A stretch of DNA of 64,000 nucleotides from Cyathus striatus. Taxonomy: Eukaryota; Basidiomycota; Agaricomycetes; Agaricales; Nidulariaceae. This document shows, in pieces, positions 10,416-20,721 of this stretch. The stretch spans positions 2,294,001 to 2,358,000 of the forward strand of contig JAOVFP010000008.1 of the NCBI GenBank assembly GCA_025738555.1. Direction: 5' to 3'. The notes below the pieces were generated by a model that was given only the letters and a program-made list of their open reading frames with translations, ran no database searches and was not told where the DNA came from. The position numbers were made by a program, and so were the translations under genes. Numbering within the stretch: position 1 is the first letter of the stretch; the number at the start of each line of letters is the position of its first letter.

Positions 10416-13400
10416 GTAAAGACCTCAGAATTATCATCATTCTGTTCTTCATCATGTGGCTGCTGTGGTCGATTAACATTAGGTAGCCATGCCAGATTTT
10501 CATTTCTGCGTTGCAGTGCTCTTTTTAGTCCAGAAAGACTTGCTGAACTGTAATTTGACTTATGCTTATTCCACATTTCTTTATGAGCCTCACATGCTTC
10601 TGTACCTGCAACTTTTTGTGCATCACAACTCTTAACACGACATTTGGGTCCATATTGTATGTTGTGATGTCTGCAGAATACACCACCACGATAATTGTTA
10701 ACTTCAGCATGACAACCCTCCATTGCACAGTGCTAAATCATTGTTAAGTCTAAGTTTATAATAAATAAATAAATACACATACAGTTGGGCCCATTACAAC
10801 ACCATCTACTACAACCATCTTCACAGGAGCAAAATTTTCTGTTGTAATATTACTTCTGTAGTTAGTCATGTTATCAGCTGTAGACTTGTACTTTTGAGTA
10901 CATTCTAAGCAGCTGTGCTCTGATGGAGGTTTAACAATTCCATTTGCCCCAAGATGCTCAAATGCATAATGTGTAATTTCATTGATTGGTAGATGATCAT
11001 CAACAGTAAGTTGTCTACCAGTAATTAAGCTTACAGTCTGAATAGACTCATCTATAAAGGCATGCCAAATTTGCTTGCGACTAATTTCAATGTTATTTCC
11101 AAAGCTATTACTCCAATATTCAGCATATGCTGCAGCTGATGCATGAAAACTGTATATACCATGCATTATTGCTTTAGAGAATACTTGATCCACCCAAAGA
11201 TGAGTACCTATTTTAGAATAATGTGCTTTATTTAAATATTCTTTTTGTGGTCTCTGACCAGTAATAGATATACGTTTATGATCAGCATAGTATATTGATT
11301 TACACTTAGAGTAAGATCCTGTTAGTATATATGATTCATGATACATTTTTGTACCCTCAATTAATGTAACTTTTGGTATATCTCGATATTTTGAATTTTG
11401 TGTTAATGCAGACCCATCACATGATGCACCATTGCAATGCATAAATGATGGACATATCATTCGTACTGGAGTTAATTTAGTTTCTGAAACAGGTCCTAGC
11501 TCTCCAATATAGTGCCCTGTCTCATTATATGGATGCAATTTAAGAAATTTGGAAAATGCATCTAGTTTTGCAGAAATATTATAGTTAATGTCATCATCAT
11601 CATAGTGATCTGGAATTATATTTTCTTGAAATAAATATTTAGTTTTACTACCAAGAGAAGATGTAACAGCCATTGACAGTGCATTAATCCAAGCAGTTAG
11701 TGTTGTTGTTCTTCTGTCATTTCCTTCACGATACTGTTGTCTTGCATGTAAATTTAACAGCTCAACATTACTTGTTAGAGAAAACAGCAAAAATATAACT
11801 GTTGATAGGCTAATCTTTGATCCAAAGTTTGCTTCAATAAACTGACTAAATTGGCTAAACTTTAATATAGGAAACTCTTGTTCAGTTCCTATAGCATAGG
11901 CCATTGGCAAGTAATACAGTGCAACTAAATATGAGTTCCTGAGCAATAGAGAAATGCATATTTGAAGTAACCAAATGACAACGTTAAAGAAACTAAAATT
12001 ACATGATACAAACTTTAACACCACATAATGTACAACTACTTACTTGTTCTTAATTCCAGCTCCTTTCTTTGATTTCCCCTTGTCCTTCCCTTTGGCTGAT
12101 TTCTGCTTTGAATCACTGGCCTTCTCTTTACCAGCTGCTTTATCTTTATTAGCCTTGTCTCTGGCATCCATCCAATCTGCTAAATTGACTCTTGTAAATC
12201 CAGAAGACTTCTCCAAGCCCCAAAGCTCACGTGTATTGTTCATATCAGGATTATTATCACTTAGCCATTCTACCATGTCTGGATAGTTGGAAAGTCTCTT
12301 CAGAACAACATCCCAGTTGTGCCATGCAGTAGTTCCAATTCCAAAAAGTTTATAAATATCAGAGGATGATGGTTTAGCAAACCCATCAGGCAATAGTTTA
12401 GAATTTATGTCCACTAAGTGTTTAACCCTATTAACCTCACTGTAGACTTTCCATGCCTCCTGAATTGACCATTTTCCAGTAAGCTCAAGGAGTGACTGGT
12501 CTACCTCATAAATGGATACAATAGTCCTCTCTCTTGGAGATAACTTATTGGCAATCTGGGTGTTCTCAACTGAATAGCTAGACTTATTATCCTCACTCTT
12601 AGAATGAGCTGAAGTTTCATTTGTGCTAACAGCACTTGAAGCCTTACTGTAGCCAATATGTTTAATGATAGGGTCAGTCTGACACAAGAATTAGTATTTA
12701 ATATATATATATATAATTGAAATTCTTACTGCAGCAAGAAAAATAGCTAAGTCTTGATTTTGTGGGCACCACTCAATAGTAACTGCATCTCGTATGCTAC
12801 TGTAGCGCCCTCGCATAATCCAGATATTTCGACTAGTATCAAATACTCTAATCTGACAGTCTTGTTCTACAATTCATATTAGTGAAGATGAAACAAAATT
12901 CATAATAATATTACCTTTAATATTAGGAATCATTTGAGCAATTTCTTCAAGTACAGATTTCAGATGATTGTTCACAACAATGGGAATGGCTGTTGGAGGA
13001 GTTTCAATATTCAACAAAGTCAGGTTGACTTTTGGAGAATCATCAGAAATAATGATATATGCTAGTCCTTCCTCCTGAATATCCATAGGAGAGTTGTTCT
13101 CATCATCAATATAATCAGCAAAGTTCAATGTATTTCCATATGCTTTCCCTCTAATTGTACCACCATGAGTTTTAGATGCTCCTTTCAATTCTGCCTTAGT
13201 TGGTACAGGGGACAGAGGAGAATTGGTTGGTGGGGGGCTATGCATATCATAGTCTTCTTCACCCCCCTCCTCCAAGATTTGTTTATCTTTCTCATTATTT
13301 GCCTCTGTATTCTTTTCCTTTTCCTCAATATCAATCACTTCATTATCAGAACTCTCACTATCATTCTCTTCACTATTTTCCTTCATTTTCAAATCATCTC

Positions 13401-14237
13401 TCTCTCCTTCTTCAACATTACTATCATTCTCATTCTCATTCTCATTTTCATTGTCTTCAGTACCATTGTTTTCAGTATTTTCTGACTCAGTGTCTGAAGG
13501 AGTGACAGCTAGAAGAACTTTTCTTTTAGTTCTTCCCTCACCACCTATAGCTGATACCCTAGGAGTATTCATAGTATTTATTTCAGATATAGTCTCAGTA
13601 GTTGTGACTTCAGCAGATGTTCCAATAGTCTCAGTTAAATTCTCAATAGTACCAGCAGCCAAACTCTCAATAGTACCAGTCTTGGTAGTAGCCCCAGTAG
13701 TGATTTCAGAAGCTTGAGTAGTCTCAGTATTAACAGTTGCAGCTTCAGTAGCAGTTCCAGTCATCTCAGTAGCAATAACACATGCTGGAGGTGCCACAGT
13801 AAGACCAATTTCTTTAATAATCGTCTCAGCACTGAAATAATTGCATTAGAATTAATTTATTATGAAATGGGTGTACACACTCTTTAGTGGAAGAAGCAGC
13901 TTCATCTTCTTCTTCCTTATCTGCAGCTGTTTTACTGTAAAAAGTGTTAGCAAACCAATAGAAATAACTGAACAGCCAGTACACACCGTGCTTTAGTGTG
14001 CCTTCCCTTCCCCCCCTTCCCTTTTTTAACTTGCTTCTTGTCCTTTCCAACATCCAGCCCATCTGAATTCATAGTAGTCTTCTTAGCAGCAGGCTCATCT
14101 GTAGTGTCCACAGATGATTGTGTATGTTTGTGTGGCTTGGATGCTGGTGGGTCAGAATGAACCTGACCACTACGAGAACGAGGTGGTGAAACAGTAGTAG
14201 AGGTGTTGTTGGTGTTGTTTTGCTTGTTTGGAGCCAT
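10416..14237 (-). pseudogene. CxC5/CxC6 KDZ-type transposase, copy C (3'-truncated)
   Basis: ATG at 14237 (MAPNKQNNTNNT). Exons about 14237-13987, 13934-13881, 13831 to about 12915, about 12872-12731, about 12683-12044, 11992 to about 10790 and about 10736-10416, all joined by short GT-AG introns that keep frame. Order of parts: Ser/Thr-rich basic start; TTT/SEN/E-rich acidic region; WCPQNQDLAIFL; TGKWSIQEAW; LADWMDARDKANK with a K-rich tail; hydrophobic stretch FFNVVIWLLQICISLLL; LHARQQ; CxC5 (CPSFMHCNGASC, TGSYSKCKSIYYADH); HSCLECTQKYK; CxC6 (CAMEGC, RGGVFC, CRVKSC). The intron at 12043-11993 begins inside what looks like a stop (AACAAGTAAGT), so two apparent ORFs are one gene. The reading frame is clean, but the C-terminal DDE-like part is missing, cut off by the word array. 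Confidence 0.68.
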
Positions 14238-14264
14238 ATTGTATAGTAGAAAGTTGAAAGGATA

Positions 14265-14781
14265 TCAGTGAAGATAAGTGACAATGTAAGGACTTCTGGG
14301 CTCGGTATCCAATGGCAGGGAGGATTTGTATTCTTTCCATTGAGTGCTAATAAGAGGCTTTAGTTGATCACCATATAGAATCTTATATGCCTGCCAATCA
14401 TGGAGAATCTTCACACTGGTAGACTTCTTTGACTTCGAAAGAAGTACTCCCTGAGTCACTGCAGTGGAATCACAAATATGGTTTCTGAACCAAACACTAA
14501 GGTGCTGTGACAATCAATGGTTGGTAAGTTACACCTTCTACTGTGAAGAAGTAAATGCTTACCTTGCACATCACCCTCCACTTATTAATCTCTGCCTTAT
14601 TACCCCATGTTTTCTTCTCCTTCTTGGTTGGTGGCTGTTGTCCCCACTCAATCCCCCATTCTTCATATATGCCAGAAAACCATGCTGTGGTTTGTTGTTT
14701 TTCTTTCACATCAATGAATGCAGGAATCCTTTTCAAGAGCCACTTCCACTGTGCCAGAGTTGTCCATTGTTGTCTGGTCAT
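14265..14781 (-). CDS. Small putative DNA-binding protein (SANT/homeodomain-like)
   Basis: Two exons, 14781-14563 (73 codons, MTRQQWTTLAQWKWLL...) and 14504-14265, joined across a 58-nt intron with GTAAGC donor; about 153 residues, TGA at 14267-14265. The tryptophan spacing and the INKWRVMCK-HLSVWFRNH junction resemble the helix-turn-helix N-termini expanded in Agaricomycete transposon-linked proteins (recall, not searched). It ends 27 bp upstream of the start codon of transposase copy C on the same strand, which suggests a shared unit or accessory DNA-binding role (inference). No equivalent is seen upstream of copy B. An alternative start at the TTG/ATG just upstream is possible. Confidence 0.5.
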
Positions 14782-14984
14782 GGTAAACAATGAAGAAAAT
14801 GGAGGGGGTGGGGGTTTGGTAGTGTTATAGGCTGGGGCTCAGAGGGGGAAAGAGTGTCGGGTGCAGGGGTAGAGGGGCTTTGGGTTGGGAGGGTGTCAGG
14901 GCAGAAGGGCATTGAGGTGAGGGGATGTTGAGGTGGGGGAGTGTTGGGGTTGAAGTGGCAGTTTGAGTGTATTGGTATTGTAGA

Positions 14985-15330
14985 GAAAGCAAACTGCCTG
15001 CAGTGCAAAACATGATTTATTCAACATCTCAAGATGCTGAAAATTGGATTACATATTCAGCAAGATCACATTTGCACAATGTGTTTGTACATGTCCTCCA
15101 GTCATTTGCATCCCCACTCTCTCATACACTTTCCTTGATTTGTATCTATTTGTGCACCATTCCGATGTATACCCATCTCCTGTGACACCCCAAGCTCTCA
15201 AAACAGCTCTGACATTGGCACTGACACAGGACCCTGAAGCTTGACAAGAAAACTTGTCTCCTCACAAATTCCTCAATTCACTGGACCTTGGTACTCAAGT
15301 TTTCTATTTTTCAGGATGTTTTCAAGCTAT
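14985..15330 (+). repeat. Dispersed repeat, copy 1 (possibly LTR-related)
   Basis: It shares an ordered series of blocks with the reverse complement of 21930-22258: GCAAACTNCCTGCANTGCAAA, TCTCAAG, GCAAGAT, CCTGTGACAC, GAGCTCT-like and ACTTGTCTCCT, then TACTCAAGTTTTC. TGTGACACCCC at 15181 and TTCTACA near 15718 would suit LTR borders, but no target duplication or coding region is seen. Confidence 0.4.
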
Positions 15331-17283
15331 GTTCTTTATAATATTTTACATTCCTTCTTCCGATATACACAGACTTACTACCTTTGAGTGTGTTGGTTTT
15401 TCTAGTGTTTGGACTTCCTCTGTAGTTGCACTACAGAATCTAACTGAGTTTTACATTTTTTCTAACTTCAGTTCTAAGTCTACTATGTTGTCTCAAGAAT
15501 TTTATAATCAATTTATTTGTTTTCACACTCTCACAGACTCTCTTTATGCTCAAACTTCGTCTTGAAGCTCAACTTTGCTCATTACATCTTATCATAAATT
15601 TTTGACTTTATTCATTTAAACGTCTTTTCGAGAACTACTTCTCTGTAGTATAATATAATGTATATACAGTTCTAATATACAACTCCATTAGAACCACTGG
15701 TTCTTAGCCTTCTACATTTATGTTTTGAAAATATACTGTATTGGAATATTTAAAAGACTATATTATGTGGTGTATCATATATATTTTTGGACATGTATGA
15801 CAGTGAATTTCGCACTTGGTAGTTCCGAAGAGTTACCAAAGCAACTAAAATATGAGACAGTTATAGCTGACATAGAGATCCAAGTGCTTAGACTGATAAG
15901 GAGGTGAAGACATAGTAGTAGGAAAGCAGGCACTTAGTGTGACAAAGAGGGAAGTGATGATGTGGAAGTATGAGATTGGTGGCACAATTATACTAATGAT
16001 GAAGTGTTATTGAATATGTAGCACAGGTGCTATACTGAAGTCTGTATGTCAGTACCAGTTCTCATTAATTCCAAAGGGGTAAAATAGACATAAGTTATGG
16101 CTGAATGTATACACTTAATTCTTTTACCCTTGAGCAGGACACAATAAACCCTTTAGCATGTAGCAAAAACAATTAATGCTCAAATAATTCATGGAACCAA
16201 GGTTAGCATACTAGTGAGCCCTAACATACAATCTGTAAAATATTTAATTATATTCAAAACTCAAGAGAAATAATCCATAGAATATAATTACTTGATAACT
16301 TGAGAAGAGAAAAGTACAAGGGAAGATTCAAGAATACTGAATGGAGATAGATTGCACAAAAAGAGTAACAAAATATTGTCATCAATGACTGGATCACCAC
16401 CATCTTGGGCACCCAAAAAACTAGTGAAACTTCAAGAGTCAATCTAAATAAAGGCTTACTGAACCAATGGTTAGATAGTCATAAACATAATGTGCAGAAA
16501 TGTTTGTTCCCTCAAGGTATTGCCAAGGAGAATACACAGAAGCCCAGCTTTGAGATACATATTGAAAGTACCCATGGTGTCAGTATGATACATTAATATC
16601 TGAATGGTACAATCTCTACCAGAGGTGAACAAGGTAGAACATAGATAGATTCAGAAAGAGTGTAAATATCTGGTTCTATGTGAAGAGTGGAAAGCCATAT
16701 TCTTTTCTGAAATATGTTGTACATCTGAAAGTATGATCTCCACCAGAGGTTGTCACAATCAGCAGCATAACTATTATGTGGACATGCTATGATTACATTA
16801 GTAGATGAATATGAGGCATGACCTTCAGCCCTTTAGTTTTGTTTTTATCAGTGGGCTCATATTGTACATATACTTCATGCTTTGTTGCATCCATATCAAA
16901 TGTTGAGTGCAGAAGCTCAATGCTTCTATAATTTACAACTATCTGCTGTTCTATTTCACAGATAATATAATTTTTAAGAGTTGTAAATGCAGTATGGCCA
17001 TAAGTATGGTTTTGTCTAATCACTCAAATAGTGCCTAACATGGTATCAGTGTGTTGCTACATTCATTGCCTAACCAGCCTCATCAGTGATGATCAACAAG
17101 CTGTGAACATGCACTTACACACTACCTTGTACCATACTAGTGAGTAATTTTTAGCCCTTTCCTATTATATGGATTGGTTGAAATATAATGTATAAACTTG
17201 CTTTATAAATACAGGTTTCCTTTACATTATTATTGCTATTACTTGTAGCTTGACACTTGTCTTGGCCTCATGTTTCTCTCTAG
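15331..17283. other. AT-rich remnant DNA, no gene supported
   Basis: CpG-depleted sequence with only short chance reading frames; no domain or repeat structure recognised beyond the possible LTR tail to about 15718. Confidence 0.4.
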
Positions 17284-17768
17284 GCCTATGAAGTTCCAAG
17301 TGTTGAAAAAGTTGTGTGCACTGTAAATTGGTTGTGCCATGTGCTGTATCTGCACTGCATGGTTAGAACTACTGTTTTTTCTTACTCATTCTGTATATAG
17401 ATGAATAAAATGTGTACTATATTATATGTATTATTATATATTTCAAGATATAGTGCATTTTATACATGGAGAGATGCAATATTTTTGAATCAACCTTTAT
17501 TCAGTAGATTTGGTACCTTTTCAGAAAGCCGAAGTGTGCAGGGGAGCATAGGAACAATCCTTCAAATGATAAAACATAGCAAAAACACATAATACATCTC
17601 GTATAAAAGTGTCAAAATGCATAGAATATAATATAGTATACATTTTATTCATATATCTACAAATTAGGAAGAAAAAACAGCAGTTCTAACCATGTAGTGT
17701 AGATATGGCACATGGCACAACCAATTTATGGTGTGCACAACTTTTTCAACACTTGGAACTTCATAGTC
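17284..17768. repeat. Long inverted repeat (arms about 150-165 bp)
   Basis: The left arm starts CTATGAAGTTCCAAGTGTTG near 17286. The right arm ends with its complement, CAACACTTGGAACTTCATAG at 17768. Matching continues inward through GTTGTGCCATGTGC, TGGTTAGAACT and ATGAATAAAATGT, leaving a spacer of about 170 bp. The transcript would fold into a long hairpin; it is probably a foldback or MITE remnant. Confidence 0.7.
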
Positions 17769-17811
17769 CCATACTGTAGAGGGTTCAAAAAACATCATAT
17801 GGTATGGCCAT

Positions 17812-17879
17812 GGCTGCCAACTGTACCATAAACGGCTTGCCTTATATGGCTGTAAACTGTTATGGTACAGTTGGCAGCC
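17812..17879. repeat. Perfect 19-bp stem hairpin
   Basis: GGCTGCCAACTGTACCATA at 17812-17830 is the exact complement of 17861-17879, with a 30-nt loop. It lies 44 bp after the long inverted repeat. Confidence 0.8.
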
Positions 17880-18487
17880 TTACACAAGTTGTGTGGACTT
17901 AAAGATGTGACACAGCTTGACCAAACAATAGGAAGCTGAAGCCAAACACCACCACATGACCTGCCCATGCATCGCCACACTCTGCCTGCACCCCAACATG
18001 CCTCAGTTACAAACTCTCATTTATTACTCACTGCTTCCACTTTCCTCTCTGTCTCTAGGTTTCCTGTATGTGTCATCAAGGCCTGTCAGGATGGCATTCT
18101 GACCAAGGGGCACGCCAACCATAATTTCCCACAGGGGGTAGGGTAGGTAGGGTCAGGCCGGAGGCCAGAAAAAAATTTATGGAACCCTTTGCACTTATAC
18201 TTTGAGAGGCTCTGGAAGAGTTTTTCTAATGTATTATTAGCTATATATTTATGGGTTTATGTGTTCTGTTGTTGGATTGGCACCTCTGAGCAGTATACCA
18301 TGCAAATAATACTTGATGTGCATCATATTTGATCGTTTTAGATAAGATTTTTGTTATCTTATCTTATGATTATATCCTTGAGCTATTTTCTATTGCATGC
18401 TGTCACTGACAGTGAACACAGAACATTCATGATGCACTCAGTATATTATTGCATGGCATTAGCTATTGGCACATGTAAGCACCACTA

Positions 18488-18730
18488 GTAGCTGTTGACT
18501 CTGAGGGATATGCTATTTGCCCAGAATGCGGGGAGCATACGAAGTGCTCAAAAGTCGGAATTCAGAACTTTATCCATAATCATATGGGGAGTGAAACTTG
18601 TGTTACCACTAAGGTGAAAAGGGACAAGGAAGGGGAAAAGAAGGAAGATGGATCACTGACATATAACACCCTTCAAGCATTCCAATATGAGAAAGATTCG
18701 GGAAAAGGAAACTGTTGGGATGAAGTGTAA
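18488..18730 (+). pseudogene. Zinc-finger-like coding fragment
   Basis: An open frame of 80 codons from VDSEGYAICPECGEHTK to a TAA at 18728. CPECGEHTKCSKVG with a following HNHMGSETC gives a C-x2-C...H-x-H...C pattern like the single zinc fingers that start many Agaricomycete transposon-linked proteins. There is no start codon in frame and no further domain, so I read it as a fragment. The neighbouring frame at 18687-18992 is not recognisable. Confidence 0.35.
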
Positions 18731-19290
18731 TTATGTTGGATATGAAACTGAATATGTAAGTAATATATACATACACATGTCTGCTATGGAACCCACCAAA
18801 TCTTTTTACAACACCATGACTACTGTATTTCCAGGGGGCCTATTCCATGTACTTGGATTTGCAGTGCATGCAAAAACAATGAAGAAAGAAGAGTTAAAGG
18901 TAAGCGAGCATGCTAGAGTACTTCATACAACACTATCATCAATCAGTAGTTCGTGTTGGGCAAATTTTGTCAACATTCTCATACTCTTCTGACCTCAAAA
19001 TTTTACCTATCTTATCTAGTAGTATTACACTTGAATATCACTTTTTATTACAAGGAATCTATTTACCAACGGTCATAAATGCAACAACACAAAGTACTGA
19101 GTAACCCGAACTACTGATTGCCAATAGTAGTTTGCTCCGAAAGTCGTAACTTACTATGTAGCGTTGTTGGGACTCAGTAAACTTAGCTGGGACATACTAA
19201 AAATAGATGACATTCCATATTAGGAAATTGATCGCATTAGTCATCTACTATAGGTAGGTAGGGTAGGTCGACGTCTCGAAAAAAAAAAAA

Positions 19291-19305
19291 CCGACCCCAG
19301 GTCGG
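19291..19305. repeat. CCGACC/GGTCGG hairpin flanked by A and T runs
   Basis: A 6-bp GC stem with CCA loop, extended by an A12 run on one side and a T10 run on the other to a stem of about 16 bp. Position suggests the end structure of the 18.1-19.35 kb element rather than a transcription terminator. Confidence 0.6.
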
Positions 19306-19350
19306 TATTTTTTTTTGGCATGCCCCCTTGATTCTGACACTCTGGCCATT

Positions 19351-20720
19351 ATGCGCCTCTCCAATGGCTCAAGATACTAGGGTTTAGGGTTTCACACCCA
19401 TTCAAGACCCTTTTCTCTCCCTCAAGCTATTCATTTGGTCCTCAGGACCAGTGTTCTTACCTCCACAATATGATGACCAGGTCTTTAACCTCATCATGTT
19501 ATGCTCTGACTGGTGGAAGGATAAGGACTTGGATTGAGGTGTTAGGCTTAATTATGTTCTGTTCGTTTCATTTTAATTTCCCTCCTGATCATTTGTTCAT
19601 TCTTTTATCTGTTATCATCACCCTCTTGTTTTCATGCTATGACTTACATCTAGTCTTGTTCTTAGTTGCTACCTTCCCTGATCTCTCCAACCTTCAACAT
19701 TTGATGACAGAACACTCCACCACCATCTATATCAATTTACCAAGCAAGTGTGTTATGTTTTCGGAGGACAATCTGGTAGCAAGCTGGAGGGATATTCAGT
19801 TTATAGGCTCTTGTTTGCTTTGAATGTGAATTTGTGGTTGTATTTTGAGGTGGTGTGCTGTTGGGATCAGGTTAGTGAGGTGATGAAAATGTAGGAGCTG
19901 TAGTCAGTGATGAGAAATGAATGAGAAGTTGAAGGAGGAAGGCCACTGAGGAAGGGAGGGAGGGAATAGAAAGGGACGATGAAGAAAGAAGTGAGGTAGA
20001 AACGTAGAATGACATACCATGTATATCTACCTGCTACAAACTGGTAGGTTCTTTGGAGTGGAAATCAGGTGCAACCAAAGCCTCCTCCAACATGACCATA
20101 TGTGCACTAGCAATGCTCTCCTTAGCCCACTTCATAGATGTCATTGTAGCATATCAAGCAGAGTAGGAAGAAGGCAGGTAAGGGCATGCAACTGGCATAT
20201 GAGAGATATCAGTACAAGAATGAAGGCATAAGGTGACAACTGTCTTTGTCATTGAGCATAGGTGGAAGACTGGTAGAATACAGCTTGAATAGGAGCAACA
20301 TGGGGGACCATATTGTGGGTACAGCCCACCCAGCCTGGTCCACTGACTGCTCAATCCTCACAAATTGTCTGTGTAAGAGCACAAAACATCTAAGAGATGT
20401 CATTATGTGAGAAGAGACACTAATGCATTGGTATTTTTGGCATTAGTTTGGAAGAAGTGATATGAAATAAGGTACTTACTTGCATGATGGGAACAGAAAA
20501 ATAACTGAAGGAGATGCAGGATAGTGATAAGGTGCATGTGTAATAACAGAAGTAGATCAATGTGTCAAGCTAGTTCCTTTTATGAATGCATCATGGCCTG
20601 AATTGCACTGTTTTAATGCAAAATAGTGACTGATCAGTCTGATAGCCTGATATATCACATAGACTGACCATTCTGAGTGTTAATTTATTTTTGTAAGTTC
20701 ATTGAGTTGTTAACATGTGG
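19351..20720. other. No gene supported
   Basis: AT-rich sequence; reading frames up to 117 codons occur (19470-19823) but lack any recognised motif or start context. Confidence 0.35.
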
Positions 20721-20721
20721 T

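Larger units (their letters stand above)
2762..10418. mobile_element. Putative 7.65-kb composite transposon carrying CxC5/CxC6 copy B
   Basis: The left end reads CTTTACGCTCCCCCCCCC then AGTCCGTCTGGACTC. The reverse complement of the right end reads CTTTACGCTCGCCCCCCC then ATTCCGTTCGGACTC. These inverted termini are followed inward by GGACTCC word arrays of about 245 bp (left) and 310 bp (right). Inside lie a TACTACA minisatellite, the whole copy B transposase gene, a palindromic CpG-rich minisatellite and a tRNA-like locus. The left flank is a broken NLR and the right flank a broken CxC gene. I see no target-site duplication, so the two ends could also belong to separate insertions. Boundaries are good to about 10 bp. 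Confidence 0.5.
18090..19350. mobile_element. Candidate TIR element with terminal hairpin
   Basis: The left end has CCAAGGGGCACGCCAA near 18105. The right end, inverted, has TCAAGGGGGCATGCCAA (19318-19334). Both ends carry GGTAGGGTAGGTAGGG-type words in the same orientation. The right end also has an A12-CCGACC-CCA-GGTCGG-T10 hairpin at 19279-19316. It encloses a zinc-finger-like coding fragment. No target duplication could be fixed. Confidence 0.4.

Noticed and set aside
19378..19395. Telomere-like TAGGGTTTAGGGTTT
   Set aside because: Only two units, internal, with no subtelomeric context.
19470..19823. 117-codon plus-strand ORF
   Set aside because: No recognisable motif, no intron or paralogue support; hydrophobic composition follows from T-rich sequence.
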